A stretch of 64,000 nucleotides of DNA, taken from NCBI RefSeq assembly GCF_000375525.1, contig NZ_AQXC01000010.1, forward strand, positions 1-64,000, in the 5' to 3' direction. The notes below the pieces were generated by a model that was not told the DNA's origin, made no database searches, and worked only from the letters and a program-made list of their open reading frames with translations. This DNA is from Corynebacterium propinquum DSM 44285 (GTDB lineage: Bacteria > Actinomycetota > Actinomycetes > Mycobacteriales > Mycobacteriaceae). A program made the translations under genes and the position numbers. Shown here in pieces: positions 19,205 through 28,177 of the stretch; the first letter of the stretch is position 1; each line of letters starts with the position of its first letter.

Positions 19205-20500
19205 GTGGCTTCTGACAATAATGACAAGGCTGTACTTCACTACCCTGGTGGTGAATACGAACTGCCGATCGTTAAAGCAACCGAGGGAAACTCAGGCCTG
19301 GCCCTGGGCAAGATGCTCGGCGAGACCGGCTATGTAACTTATGATCCAGGCTACGTATCCACCGGTTCTACTGAATCGAAGATCACCTTTATTAATGGTG
19401 ATGAAGGAATTCTACGCCACCGTGGATATGACATCGCGGACTTGGCCAACAACTGTAGCTTCAACGAAGTTGCTTACCTGTTGATCAAGGGTGAGCTGCC
19501 AAACAAGGAACAGCTGGATGCCTGGAATAACGACATCTTGCGCCATACCTTGTTGGATGAGGATTTCAAGGCACAGTTCAACATCTTCCCACGTGATGCT
19601 CACCCAATGGCGGTCTTGGCTTCTTCGGTCAACATTTTGTCGACCTACTACCAGAATGAGCTGAACCCGCTGGATGAAAAGCAGCTGGACAAGGCAACAA
19701 TCCGCCTGCTGGCTAAGGTTCCAATGTTGGCTGCGTACGCTTATCGCGCCTCCGAAGGCAAGCCGTATATGTATCCAGATAACTCCTTGGATCCAGCCTC
19801 GAACTTCCTGCGCATGATGTTCGGTTACCCAACCGAAGAATACGAAGTAGACCCAGTCCTGGCCAAGGCTCTGGACAAGCTGCTTATCCTGCACGCTGAT
19901 CACGAGCAGAACTGCTCGACTTCCACCGTTCGCATGGTTGGTTCTGCGCAGGCTAATATGTTCGTCTCCATCGCTGGCGGCATCAACGCTTTGTCTGGCC
20001 CACTGCACGGTGGTGCTAACCAGGCAGTTCTGGAGATGTTGGATGACATTCAGAACAACCACGATGGTGATGCGACCGAGTTCATGAACCGCGTGAAGAA
20101 CAAAGAAAAAGGCGTTCGCCTGATGGGCTTCGGGCACCGCGTGTACAAGAACTACGATCCACGCGCGGCTATCGTCAAAGAATCCGCTCACGAGATTCTG
20201 GAGCACCTGGGCGGCGATCCAATGTTGGACCTGGCTATGAAGCTTGAGGAAATCGCTCTGAACGACGATTACTTCGTCGAGCGCAAGCTGTACCCGAACG
20301 TAGACTTCTACACCGGGCTGATCTACCGCGCCATGGGCTTCCCAACGGATTTCTTCACCGTTCTGTTTGCTATGGGCCGCCTGCCAGGCTGGATTGCACA
20401 GTACCGTGAGCAGTTGACCGAGCAGACCAAGATCAACCGACCACGCCAGATTTACACCGGCGAAGGTCGCCGCGACGTTCCATCGCTGGATCAGCGCTAA
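19205..20500 (+). CDS. gltA: Citrate synthase
   Basis: 431-residue hexameric-type bacterial citrate synthase that condenses acetyl-CoA with oxaloacetate at the entrance to the TCA cycle. Family blocks: DPGYVSTGSTESKITFING, GYDIADLA, HADHEQNCSTSTVR, SGPLHGGANQAVLEML (active-site His), MGFGHRVYKNYDPRA (second His) and FYTGLIYRAMGFPTDFFTVLF (catalytic Asp region). The GTG at 19205 is preferred because AAAGG lies about seven bases upstream and the N-terminus matches close relatives; the frame extends to 19100 without conservation. Codon use is strongly biased (highly expressed). Confidence 0.95.
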   Translation: MASDNNDKAVLHYPGGEYELPIVKATEGNSGLALGKMLGETGYVTYDPGYVSTGSTESKITFINGDEGILRHRGYDIADLANNCSFNEVAYLLIKGELPNKEQLDAWNNDILRHTLLDEDFKAQFNIFPRDAHPMAVLASSVNILSTYYQNELNPLDEKQLDKATIRLLAKVPMLAAYAYRASEGKPYMYPDNSLDPASNFLRMMFGYPTEEYEVDPVLAKALDKLLILHADHEQNCSTSTVRMVGSAQANMFVSIAGGINALSGPLHGGANQAVLEMLDDIQNNHDGDATEFMNRVKNKEKGVRLMGFGHRVYKNYDPRAAIVKESAHEILEHLGGDPMLDLAMKLEEIALNDDYFVERKLYPNVDFYTGLIYRAMGFPTDFFTVLFAMGRLPGWIAQYREQLTEQTKINRPRQIYTGEGRRDVPSLDQR

Positions 20501-20554
20501 ACCTTTCTGCGTGCCGCGGGCGCGTCATTCTTGGCGAAAGCCTGCGTAGCGCCT

Positions 20555-20589
20555 AGGCTGGATCTAGTCACACTAGGTCCAGCCTTTTT
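20555..20589 (+). terminator. gltA terminator
   Basis: AGGCTGGATCTAG (20555-20567) pairs with CTAGGTCCAGCCT (20573-20585) with one G-T pair, followed by TTTT. Confidence 0.85.
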
Positions 20590-20704
20590 GGCTGCCGCAT
20601 TTCATCACTGATGATGAGTGCCAAAGCAAGACGTGGTTTGTTACGACGATCTTTTGACGTCTTTTTGGCAGCGTGAAGATATTTCCCAGTTCACAAGGAG
20701 AATT

Positions 20705-21079
20705 ATGGCAATGGAAAAACCCGAGATTGCAGAATTTTCGGGCCCGGCACCGACTGATCTCGCATCTGAAGACATCGTCATCGGTGACGGTGCCGAAGCC
20801 GCGGCCGGTGGAATAGTGGAAGTCCACTATGTCGGTGTCGACTATGAAACTGGCCAGGAATTCGATTCCTCGTGGGACCGCGGCCAAACCATTGAATTCC
20901 CGCTGCAAGGCTTGATCGCTGGCTGGCAAGAAGGTATTCCCGGGATGAAAGTCGGCGGACGTCGGCAGCTGATCATCCCTCCGGACAAAGCATATGGTCC
21001 AGCAGGAGGCGGACATCCACTCTCTGGACGCACGTTGGTCTTCATGATCGACCTTCTCTCGGTCGGTGATGCTCACTAA
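20705..21079 (+). CDS. fkpA: FKBP-type peptidyl-prolyl cis-trans isomerase
   Basis: 124-residue cytosolic single-domain FKBP that speeds proline isomerisation during protein folding. Its core is VEVHYVGVDYETGQEFDSSW, TIEFPLQGLIAGWQEGIPGM, RRQLIIPPDKAYG and TLVFMIDLL. The ATG at 20705 follows CAAGGAG; an upstream-open frame to 20618 lacks a site. A position next to gltA is conserved in corynebacteria as I recall. It is likely its own transcription unit, since the gltA terminator precedes it. Confidence 0.92.
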   Translation: MAMEKPEIAEFSGPAPTDLASEDIVIGDGAEAAAGGIVEVHYVGVDYETGQEFDSSWDRGQTIEFPLQGLIAGWQEGIPGMKVGGRRQLIIPPDKAYGPAGGGHPLSGRTLVFMIDLLSVGDAH

Positions 21080-21186
21080 GCGTTTCGCTTGGTTATAGCA
21101 GGCCCGTGGCCTGAATGCGCTCAAGGCGCCGCGATCATTATTATGGCCGTGGCGCCATTTTTGTCTTTGATGGCATCATTGAGGGC

Positions 21187-22038
21187 ATGACTATCCCAAC
21201 CTTTACTCTGAATGATTCCACGACCATGCCGCAGCTTGGTTTAGGAACCTACAAAATGGATTCTGAAGACGTGGGACGAATCGTGCGCACAGCCGTCGAG
21301 CTTGGCTACCGGCACTTCGACACCGCACGTCTCTACAACAATGAAGAAGCTGTTGGGCGTGCGTTGAACGACGCGATCAAAGCCGGTGACGTTAAACGCG
21401 AAGAACTGTATGTCGTCAGTAAGCTGTGGCACGATCAGCATGGTAAAAAAGAAGCTAAACAGGGCTTTGCAGAATCGCTGCGCAAACTGGACCTCGGTTA
21501 CCTTGACAACTTCCTGATCCACTGGCCCTACCCACAGGGTGGGAAGTACGTGGAAACCTGGGAATCGCTCTTGGAGATTCGCGAGACCGATGAATTGGTT
21601 TCTGCAGGTGTGGCGAACTTTAATGCTGAACATCTGCAAGCGCTGGTGGATGCCACCAATACCGCGCCAAGCCTCAACCAGATTGAATTGCACCCGGGCT
21701 TCCACCAGCCAGAGCAGTTGGCTGCTAATGAACAGTTGGGTACACGCGTAGAAGCGTGGTCGCCGCTGGCACGAGGCATTGTGTTGAACAACCCACAACT
21801 GGAAGCGATTGCAGAAAACGTCGGGGCGAGCGTAGCCCAGGTCGTTCTGCGCTACCTGTTGGATAAAGGCGTGTCCGTGGTTCCGAAAGCCTCGTCGCGT
21901 GAACGCTTGGAGCAAAACGCTGGTGCGCTAGCTGTGCAGTTATCCGCGCAAGATACGGAAACGATTGATTCCCTGGCCGGTATGCCAGGCTTTGGCCGTA
22001 TCTTTGGCGACCCGGAGGTGTTCCCGCACGAGTCGTAA
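21187..22038 (+). CDS. Aldo/keto reductase
   Basis: 283-residue NADPH-dependent aldo/keto reductase (AKR5-like, 2,5-diketo-gluconate reductase type). Visible: MPQLGLGTYKM, YRHFDTARLYNNEEAVG with catalytic Asp and Tyr, the catalytic Lys in ELYVVSKLW, the catalytic His in LIHWPYP, NQIELHPGFHQ and the cofactor block VVPKASSRERLEQN. The ATG at 21187 is preceded by GAGGG. Physiological substrate unknown. A strong terminator follows. Confidence 0.9.
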   Translation: MTIPTFTLNDSTTMPQLGLGTYKMDSEDVGRIVRTAVELGYRHFDTARLYNNEEAVGRALNDAIKAGDVKREELYVVSKLWHDQHGKKEAKQGFAESLRKLDLGYLDNFLIHWPYPQGGKYVETWESLLEIRETDELVSAGVANFNAEHLQALVDATNTAPSLNQIELHPGFHQPEQLAANEQLGTRVEAWSPLARGIVLNNPQLEAIAENVGASVAQVVLRYLLDKGVSVVPKASSRERLEQNAGALAVQLSAQDTETIDSLAGMPGFGRIFGDPEVFPHES

Positions 22039-22084
22039 TCGTTGAAGCAGAGGTAGTTGCTGCAACGCTAGAATTTGCACGGTA

Positions 22085-22126
22085 TTAGCCCGCCCAGGAC
22101 GCAGTTCCAGGGCGGGCTAATGTTTT
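22085..22126 (+). terminator. Rho-independent terminator after the aldo/keto reductase
   Basis: TTAGCCCGCCC (22085-22095) pairs perfectly with GGGCGGGCTAA (22110-22120), followed by TGTTTT. Confidence 0.85.
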
Positions 22127-22355
22127 AGAGTAAAACTCTTCGATTCGCGTTAAGCTCGATCGCATTTTTGTCAGGGGACTCACATATATTTTTTTAGCTT
22201 GAGTTGAGGCTCCAGATGGGGGAGGGGTGGGAACAGGTTTGTGCAGGTCGCAGGATTGGCGGGGGTGATTTCTTTTAGGAAACTTTTCTGTGATGGGGGT
22301 TAAGTTATTCCTCAATCTGTAAGCAAGGTAACATGTGTGTCGCAGGAAGTTGCCG

Positions 22356-22377
22356 CACTCACGCAATTGTGTGAGTG
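22356..22377. promoter_or_regulatory. 22-bp palindrome upstream of mctB (operator candidate)
   Basis: CACTCAC (22356-22362) and GTGAGTG (22371-22377) are perfect inverted arms; the centre GCAATTGT adds three more pairs, with one mismatch between 22363 and 22370. It lies about 70 bases before the mctB start in a 318-base gap (22127-22444) that otherwise holds only A/T-rich sequence, including a T8 run near 22189. The position fits an operator for carboxylate-responsive control (RamA/RamB-type or other), but it does not match a motif I can name. Confidence 0.45.
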
Positions 22378-22444
22378 GTGTTTCACAGTGACGTGAACAG
22401 GAACGTGACGTGTAATCGTCGCACCAGAAGTAATAGGAGAGAAA

Positions 22445-22786
22445 ATGGCAGGAGCTCCTTCCAATCAACCCCGGCGTAAAGCTACGTCCGAGGAATTTAT
22501 TGAGATGAGCAAATCAGAAGAATTTGCTGATCTGAAGACCCGCTTTCGGGGGTTTACTTTCCCTGCGATCATCATCGCGCTGTTGTGGTTTTTCGCCTTC
22601 CTTGTTGTCGCTACGTTTTTCCCAGAAGCAATGGCGATTGAAATGGGCGGTGGCTTCAACATTGGCTTAGTACTCGGCATCCTTCAATTTGTTACGACCT
22701 TCGTGATTACCTGGATGTATGTGAAATTCGCTAATAAAAACCTGGAACCGCGGCAGGCGGCTATCCGCGAGAAAATGGAGGGCTAA
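22445..22786 (+). CDS. mctB: MctB, DUF485 small membrane subunit
   Basis: 113 residues with two hydrophobic segments (FPAIIIALLWFFAFLVVATF and LVLGILQFVTTFVITWMYV) after a charged N-terminus (SEEFIEMSKSEEFADLKTRFRGFTFP), the DUF485 pattern. Such proteins precede SSS-type carboxylate carriers (YjcH/ActP in E. coli, MctB/MctC in C. glutamicum) and share their operon. AGGAGAGAAA is the ribosome site. The carrier gene follows after only three bases. Confidence 0.9.
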   Translation: MAGAPSNQPRRKATSEEFIEMSKSEEFADLKTRFRGFTFPAIIIALLWFFAFLVVATFFPEAMAIEMGGGFNIGLVLGILQFVTTFVITWMYVKFANKNLEPRQAAIREKMEG

Positions 22787-22789
22787 ACT

Positions 22790-24478
22790 ATGTTTACCGC
22801 TTCGCTTGCACAAGCAAGCACGAACGTCTCCACCGTGGCCCAGGCAGCAGCTGACGAAGGCCTTGACGCTGGTAACCCGTTGATCAATATTGCCGTGTTC
22901 GCGGCATTCATTATCATCACGATGACAATCGTGACCCGGGTTGGTAAAACCACCTCGGAGGCATCGGATTTCTATACCGGTGGTGGACAGTTCTCCGGAC
23001 GCCAGAATGGTCTGGCGATTTCTGGTGACTACCTCTCAGCCGCATCCTTCCTGGGAATTGTTGGTGCCATCGCGTTGCATGGCTATGACGGATTCCTATA
23101 TTCCATTGGATTCTTCGTCGCTTGGTTGTTCGCTCTGCTGCTCGTCGCAGAGCCAATGCGTAACGTCGGACGGTTTACCATGGCGGACGTGCTCTCGTTC
23201 CGCTTGCGGCAAAAGCCGGTACGCCTGGCAGCCGCTATTGCGACCGTGTTCGTTTCGTTGTTCTACCTGGTCGCACAGATGGCCGGCGCAGGTTCGCTGG
23301 TCTCGGTTCTCCTGGGGCTCGACGACAAGGTGTGGCAGTATGTGACCGTCGGCATCGTCGGTCTGGTCATGACCGCCTACGTGTTGATCGGCGGAATGAA
23401 AGGCACCACCTATGTGCAGATGATCAAGGCCGTGTTGTTGGTAACCGCCGTTGTCATCATGATCATTCTGACCTTCATTATTGCTGGTGGCGGGTTTACC
23501 ACCCTGTTCGACCAGGCAGTGGAAACGCACCGCAACTCTGCGTACCTGGCAGAACGTGCCTATGAGGCAGAAGACATCATGAAACCCGGCCTGAAATACG
23601 GCACGGATATCTGGACACAGCTGGACTTCATTTCTCTGGGCGTTTCCTTGATCTTCGGTGTTGGTGGTCTGCCGCACGTGTTGATGCGCTTCTACACGGT
23701 TCCAACTGCGGTTGAGGCTCGTCGCTCCGTGACCTGGGCGATCGTTATCATCGGCTCCTTCTACCTGATGACCCTGGTTTTGGGCTACGGTGCTGCTGCA
23801 TTGGTTGGCCCGGATGCCATCATGGATGCACCAGGTACTGCTAACGCAGCTGCTCCACTGCTGGCATTGGAGCTGGCAGGACCAATCTTTATGGCCGTGG
23901 TTGCTGCAGTTGCCTTCGCTACTGTGTTGGCCGTGGTCGCGGGGCTGACGATTACCGCCTCCGCGTCCGTGGCACACGATATTTATGACGCTGTGTTGCG
24001 TGACGGCGAAGCTTCGGAAGAAGCCCAGGTGCGTGTTTCGCGCATTACGGTAATCATCATGGGTGTTGCCTCTGTCATCCTGGGTATCTTGGCTATGGAA
24101 CAAAACGTGGCATTCTTGGTCTCGCTGGCTTTCGCTATCGCGGCTTCTGCAAACTTGCCGACGATTCTGTACTCGCTGTACTGGCGTAAGTTCAGCACGA
24201 ATGGCGCCGTTGCCTCGATGTATACCGGCTTGATCAGCTCGCTGCTATTGATCTTCTTGTCGCCAGCGGTTTCCGGTACGCCTTCATCCATGGTTCCTGG
24301 TGCGGACTGGGCAATTTTCCCATTGACCTCGCCGGGTCTGGTCTCCATTCCGTTGGCCTTCCTGGCCGGTTACCTGGGTACCGTATGGTCCAAGCCGGAC
24401 AACCTGGATCACTTGGCAGCCGAAATGGAAGTTCGTTCGATGACCGGTGTTGGCGTTGAAGCACCAGTTGATCACTAA
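22790..24478 (+). CDS. mctC: Monocarboxylate:cation symporter MctC
   Basis: 562-residue sodium/solute symporter (SSS) family carrier with about 13 membrane segments. Family features include ASDFYTGGGQFSGRQNGLA, the GDYLSAASFLGIVGAIAL sodium-binding block, ADVLSFRLRQKPVR, GGLPHVLMRFYTVPT and ANLPTILYSLYWRKF. In C. glutamicum MctC takes up acetate, propionate and pyruvate. Here a strong terminator and one gene separate it from prpDBC, so propionate import and breakdown are neighbours. The gene contains the only CTTGCCGACG copy between 17.1 and 31.3 kb. Confidence 0.92.
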   Translation: MFTASLAQASTNVSTVAQAAADEGLDAGNPLINIAVFAAFIIITMTIVTRVGKTTSEASDFYTGGGQFSGRQNGLAISGDYLSAASFLGIVGAIALHGYDGFLYSIGFFVAWLFALLLVAEPMRNVGRFTMADVLSFRLRQKPVRLAAAIATVFVSLFYLVAQMAGAGSLVSVLLGLDDKVWQYVTVGIVGLVMTAYVLIGGMKGTTYVQMIKAVLLVTAVVIMIILTFIIAGGGFTTLFDQAVETHRNSAYLAERAYEAEDIMKPGLKYGTDIWTQLDFISLGVSLIFGVGGLPHVLMRFYTVPTAVEARRSVTWAIVIIGSFYLMTLVLGYGAAALVGPDAIMDAPGTANAAAPLLALELAGPIFMAVVAAVAFATVLAVVAGLTITASASVAHDIYDAVLRDGEASEEAQVRVSRITVIIMGVASVILGILAMEQNVAFLVSLAFAIAASANLPTILYSLYWRKFSTNGAVASMYTGLISSLLLIFLSPAVSGTPSSMVPGADWAIFPLTSPGLVSIPLAFLAGYLGTVWSKPDNLDHLAAEMEVRSMTGVGVEAPVDH

Positions 24479-24570
24479 GCAGGTGATCGGCAAGCAGAAA
24501 GCTGCGGTTGAGTGCCGGAGCCGGTAAGCAAAACTGCTTGCCACAATGGCTTGCTCATAGCCATCTGTTT

Positions 24571-24614
24571 CGCGAATCCCTTAGCGTAGATCTGCGCTAA
24601 GGGATTCGCGCTTT
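24571..24614 (+). terminator. mctBC terminator
   Basis: CGCGAATCCCTTAGCG (24571-24586) and CGCTAAGGGATTCGCG (24595-24610) form a perfect 16-bp stem followed by CTTTT. Confidence 0.92.
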
Positions 24615-24630
24615 TGTAGGATATGTATTT

Positions 24631-25566
24631 GTGACGCGTTCAAATAGTTCAAAGAGGCCACGCCAGACTTCGACCAGCCCACTGTTATCGGGTGTCAAGG
24701 GCTTGAGTTGGCTCTGCTTGGTTGTTGCCGTGGTGGTTTTTATTGTGGCCGCAACCACGGGTACACACAGCGGCACCAGCGCCTCACATCTTGCGATTAG
24801 CCCCAACGGACAACTTTCGGATTCACGCGCCATCGATGCTACCTCGCAAGCAAATTCCGCAGCTCAAAATTCGGAATCTTCGTCTGCACAGCGTAATTCC
24901 CGTGATTCGCGTGGTAGTTCCGAGCTGACCGCAGACAGCAATATCTTGCGGCCAACAAAGATTGATTTTGTGGAAAATCAGCAGGGGAGCCAATTCACTC
25001 TGTATCGCTTCTCGGATAATTCGAAGTTGGGTAGCACTAGCGACCGTATGGCGCGCCCCGCGCTGTCACTTGCGAAGCTGTTTATCGCGGAATATGTCCT
25101 GGACAACGGTACCTCTGCCGAAAAAGAGCTTGTTGCTGCGATGATCACAGAATCTAGCGATGCCGCAGCTGATCAACTGTGGGCACTGTATCCAGAAGCA
25201 ATCGATGAAGTAGCAGAAGATTACCGACTGTTTTCTACCCGCGCCGGCGATCGATGGGGATTTTCGGTGACCTCCACGTATGACGTCGTGAGTTTTATTG
25301 CGCAATTAAAGGATGAAGACCCGAAGCATCCGCTGTTAGAGATGATGAAACGCACGGTTCCCGTTGCTGCGGATGGCTATGAGCAGGATTTCGGCACCGC
25401 GAAGCTACCAGGCGTGCAAGGCTCAAAATGGGGATGGTCGGATGATCGGACTTTGCACTCTTCGGTATCGTTCGGAAAAGATTTTGTCGCAGCCGCAGCC
25501 ATCACTGGCAGTGCCGATGATCTGTCCGAAATCGCCGAGAAGCAGTTTATTTCGTATTTGAAATAA
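24631..25566 (+). CDS. Exported serine hydrolase of the beta-lactamase/PBP-like fold
   Basis: 311 residues. One N-terminal membrane anchor (LSWLCLVVAVVVFIVAATTG) is followed by a Ser/Asn-rich spacer and a soluble domain. It shows an SxxK-type motif (ALSLAKLFIAEYVLD), an ESSDAAADQLW block in the place of the SDN loop, and KWGWSDD near the C-terminus where KTG would lie. This resembles actinobacterial class-A beta-lactamase-related proteins without a strict KTG, so true beta-lactamase activity is doubtful. GTG start with a weak AGGATA. It sits between the mctBC terminator and prpD, with 114 bases before prpD; I see no functional link to propionate. Confidence 0.7.
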   Translation: MTRSNSSKRPRQTSTSPLLSGVKGLSWLCLVVAVVVFIVAATTGTHSGTSASHLAISPNGQLSDSRAIDATSQANSAAQNSESSSAQRNSRDSRGSSELTADSNILRPTKIDFVENQQGSQFTLYRFSDNSKLGSTSDRMARPALSLAKLFIAEYVLDNGTSAEKELVAAMITESSDAAADQLWALYPEAIDEVAEDYRLFSTRAGDRWGFSVTSTYDVVSFIAQLKDEDPKHPLLEMMKRTVPVAADGYEQDFGTAKLPGVQGSKWGWSDDRTLHSSVSFGKDFVAAAAITGSADDLSEIAEKQFISYLK

Positions 25567-25680
25567 CGCTGTTCACCCCTGACTGCTGCCGATCCAGCCG
25601 GATTCATTGCGGGCTGAATGATGTTAGGATAAATTTGTAATCCACATCATATTTAGACCCGAAAGGATTCGCGTCACATC

Positions 25681-27192
25681 ATGATCGACCACGAAGTGCG
25701 AACTAGGCCTTCTGCAGAAGACTTCCCGTATGAGGAGCACTTGGCGCACAAGATCGCCACGGTTGCAGCTGATCCAGTAGAGGTTCCAGCTGATACCGCT
25801 GAGATGATCAAGAACAGGCTGATTGATAACGCATCGGTCGCGATGGCTTCACTAGTTCGTCGTCCTGTTACCTCGGCGCGCACCATGGCCACCGCGCACC
25901 CGGTCAGCGATGGGGGAGCGACAGTGTTCGGTGTGGACGGCACCTACTCTGCAGAGTGGGCGGCCTTGGCCAACGGCACCGCGGTGCGTGAGCTGGACTT
26001 CCACGACACTTTCTTGGCTGCGGAATACTCGCACCCAGGCGATAATATTCCACCGATTTTGGCTGTTGCGCAGCACAAGGGGCTCGACGGCAAGGCCTTG
26101 ATCCGCGGTATCGCTACCGGATATGAAATCCAGGTCAACCTGGTCAAGGGCATCTGCTTGCACGAGTTCAAGATCGACCACGTTGCACACCTCGGGCCTT
26201 CTGTAGCCGCAGGCATCGGTACCATGCTGAACCTGGACATCGACACTATCTACCAGGCTATTGGCCAGGCGCTACACACCACCACGGCCACCCGCCAGTC
26301 CCGCAAGGGCTTGATCTCGTCCTGGAAAGCCTATGCCCCAGCATTTGCCGGCAAGATGGCAATCGAGGCTGTCGACCGTACTATGCGTGGGGAGGGTGCA
26401 CCGGCGCCGATCTGGGAAGGCGAAGACGGATTTATCGCCTGGATGTTGCATTCTCCAGACAAGACTTATACGGTTCCGCTGCCGGATAAGGGCGAAGAAA
26501 AGCGTGCAATCCTGGAAACCTATACCAAGGAGCACTCCGCGGAATATCAATCACAGGCACCAATTGACCTGGCCCGTCGGATGAAAAAGACTTTGGAAGA
26601 CAAGGGCCTGGATATCGTCGATATCGAATCCATCGTCCTGCACACCTCGCACCACACCCACTATGTCATTGGTACCGGTGCTAACGATCCGCAGAAAATG
26701 GATCCGCATGCGTCTCGCGAGACCTTGGATCACTCGATCATGTACATCTTCGCGGTAGCACTGCAGGACGGCGACTGGCACCACATTGACAGCTATGCAC
26801 CTGAGCGCGCGCAGCGGGAGGATACCGTCGAGCTGTGGCACAAGGTCTCGACCGTGGAAGACCCAGCGTGGACGAAGCGCTACCACTCGACGGACCCGAA
26901 CGAAAAGGCCTTTGGTGCCAAAGCTGTCATAACTTTTCAAGACGGCACGGTTGTGGAAGACGAGATGGCTGTCGCCGACGCCCACCCACTTGGCGCCCGT
27001 CCATTCGAGCGTGAGAACTACCGCACAAAGTTCCGAACTCTGGCAAAGGGCATCGTCTCTGAGGAAGAACAGGAGCGATTCCTGGCAGCCGTCGACAATC
27101 TAGAAAACCTCACCGATCTGCGTGAACTGAATATCCAGGTTTCTGACGATGTGTTGGCCCAGGCTCCACAGACACCGAAGGGGATTTTCTAA
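25681..27192 (+). CDS. prpD: 2-methylcitrate dehydratase
   Basis: 503-residue MmgE/PrpD family enzyme that removes water from 2-methylcitrate in the methylcitrate cycle of propionyl-CoA breakdown. Conserved blocks: [77 protein letters not shown] and [15 protein letters not shown]. The ATG at 25681 lies behind GAAAGGATTC. The stop codon overlaps the prpB ATG, so the two are translationally coupled. A weak promoter candidate is TTGCGG (25607) with TAAATT (25630). No prpR-type regulator gene is found beside it. Confidence 0.94.
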   Translation: MIDHEVRTRPSAEDFPYEEHLAHKIATVAADPVEVPADTAEMIKNRLIDNASVAMASLVRRPVTSARTMATAHPVSDGGATVFGVDGTYSAEWAALANGTAVRELDFHDTFLAAEYSHPGDNIPPILAVAQHKGLDGKALIRGIATGYEIQVNLVKGICLHEFKIDHVAHLGPSVAAGIGTMLNLDIDTIYQAIGQALHTTTATRQSRKGLISSWKAYAPAFAGKMAIEAVDRTMRGEGAPAPIWEGEDGFIAWMLHSPDKTYTVPLPDKGEEKRAILETYTKEHSAEYQSQAPIDLARRMKKTLEDKGLDIVDIESIVLHTSHHTHYVIGTGANDPQKMDPHASRETLDHSIMYIFAVALQDGDWHHIDSYAPERAQREDTVELWHKVSTVEDPAWTKRYHSTDPNEKAFGAKAVITFQDGTVVEDEMAVADAHPLGARPFERENYRTKFRTLAKGIVSEEEQERFLAAVDNLENLTDLRELNIQVSDDVLAQAPQTPKGIF

Positions 27193-28109
27193 TGGCAGGA
27201 CTATTTTCTTCCGAGACCACTGCACACCAGAAGCGGAAAAATTTCCGTGAGTCTCTCAACGCACCGCAGATCACTACGTTGCCGGGAGCCTTTAACCCGC
27301 TGACTGCGAAACTCATTGAAGACATTGGTGGCTTCTCGGGTGTTTATGTTTCCGGCGCGGTGCTTGCTAATGACCTCGGTTTGCCAGATATTGGCTTGAC
27401 GACGCTCACTGAGGTCGCACAGCGTTCCGGCCAGATCGCACGCGCGACCGAGTTGCCTGTGCTGGTTGATGCCGATACCGGTTTTGGTGAGCCCATGTCG
27501 GCAGCCCGCACCATTTCCGCGCTGGAAGATGCAGGACTGGCAGGTTGCCACCTGGAAGACCAGGTCAACCCGAAACGCTGCGGGCACCTGGACGGAAAAG
27601 AAGTTGTGTCGACGGAGTTGATGGTGCGCCGCATTTCGGCAGCCGTCGGCCAGCGGCGCGACGAGGATTTCGTGATCTGTGCCCGCACAGACGCCGCGGG
27701 GGTCAACGGCATCGACGATGCTATTGATCGGGCGAAGGCCTATGCCGAAGCCGGGGCAGATCTGATTTTCACCGAAGCGTTGCGTACCACGGACGACTTT
27801 GAGAAATTCCGTGCGGCAGTCGACACGCCGTTGCTGGCGAATATGACGGAATTCGGCAAGACCGAGCTGCAAAACGCGAAAAAACTGGAATCCATCGGCT
27901 ATAACGCCGTGATCTGGCCGGTTTCGTCGTTCCGTGTTGCTATGGGGGCGACCGAACGCTTCCTGCGCGACCTCAACGAGGGCGGCGACCAGAAATCCTG
28001 GTTGGACGATATGCAACACAGATCGCGGCTGTACGAACTCGTGCGCTACGAGGACTACAACGCTTTCGACCAAGACGTATTCACCTATTCACCGGAGCAA
28101 AACCTGTGA
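27192..28109 (+). CDS. prpB: Methylisocitrate lyase
   Basis: 305-residue member of the isocitrate lyase/PEP mutase superfamily that cleaves 2-methylisocitrate to pyruvate and succinate. Visible: GAFNPLTAKLIEDIGGFSGVYVSG, VLVDADTGFGE (metal-binding Asp), the signature KRCGHLDGK with the catalytic Cys, FVICARTDA and DLIFTEAL. Cytosolic and magnesium-dependent. The start overlaps the prpD stop by one base. Confidence 0.95.
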   Translation: MAGLFSSETTAHQKRKNFRESLNAPQITTLPGAFNPLTAKLIEDIGGFSGVYVSGAVLANDLGLPDIGLTTLTEVAQRSGQIARATELPVLVDADTGFGEPMSAARTISALEDAGLAGCHLEDQVNPKRCGHLDGKEVVSTELMVRRISAAVGQRRDEDFVICARTDAAGVNGIDDAIDRAKAYAEAGADLIFTEALRTTDDFEKFRAAVDTPLLANMTEFGKTELQNAKKLESIGYNAVIWPVSSFRVAMGATERFLRDLNEGGDQKSWLDDMQHRSRLYELVRYEDYNAFDQDVFTYSPEQNL

Positions 28110-28177
28110 TCTAAACGATCAACACGGCGTGCAGGTCAGCATTGCCGTTCTAGCAAAAGCTCAGGAAGGAGCTTGTA

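Noticed and set aside
22370..22387. GlxR (cAMP receptor) site TGTGA...TCACA before mctB
   Set aside because: The spacer is eight bases instead of six; the neighbouring perfect palindrome is a better explanation of the TGTGA half.
23096..24103. Open frame of 335 codons on the minus strand opposite mctC
   Set aside because: Rich in His, Gln, Asp and Asn with no domain-like pattern; antisense shadow of a membrane protein gene.
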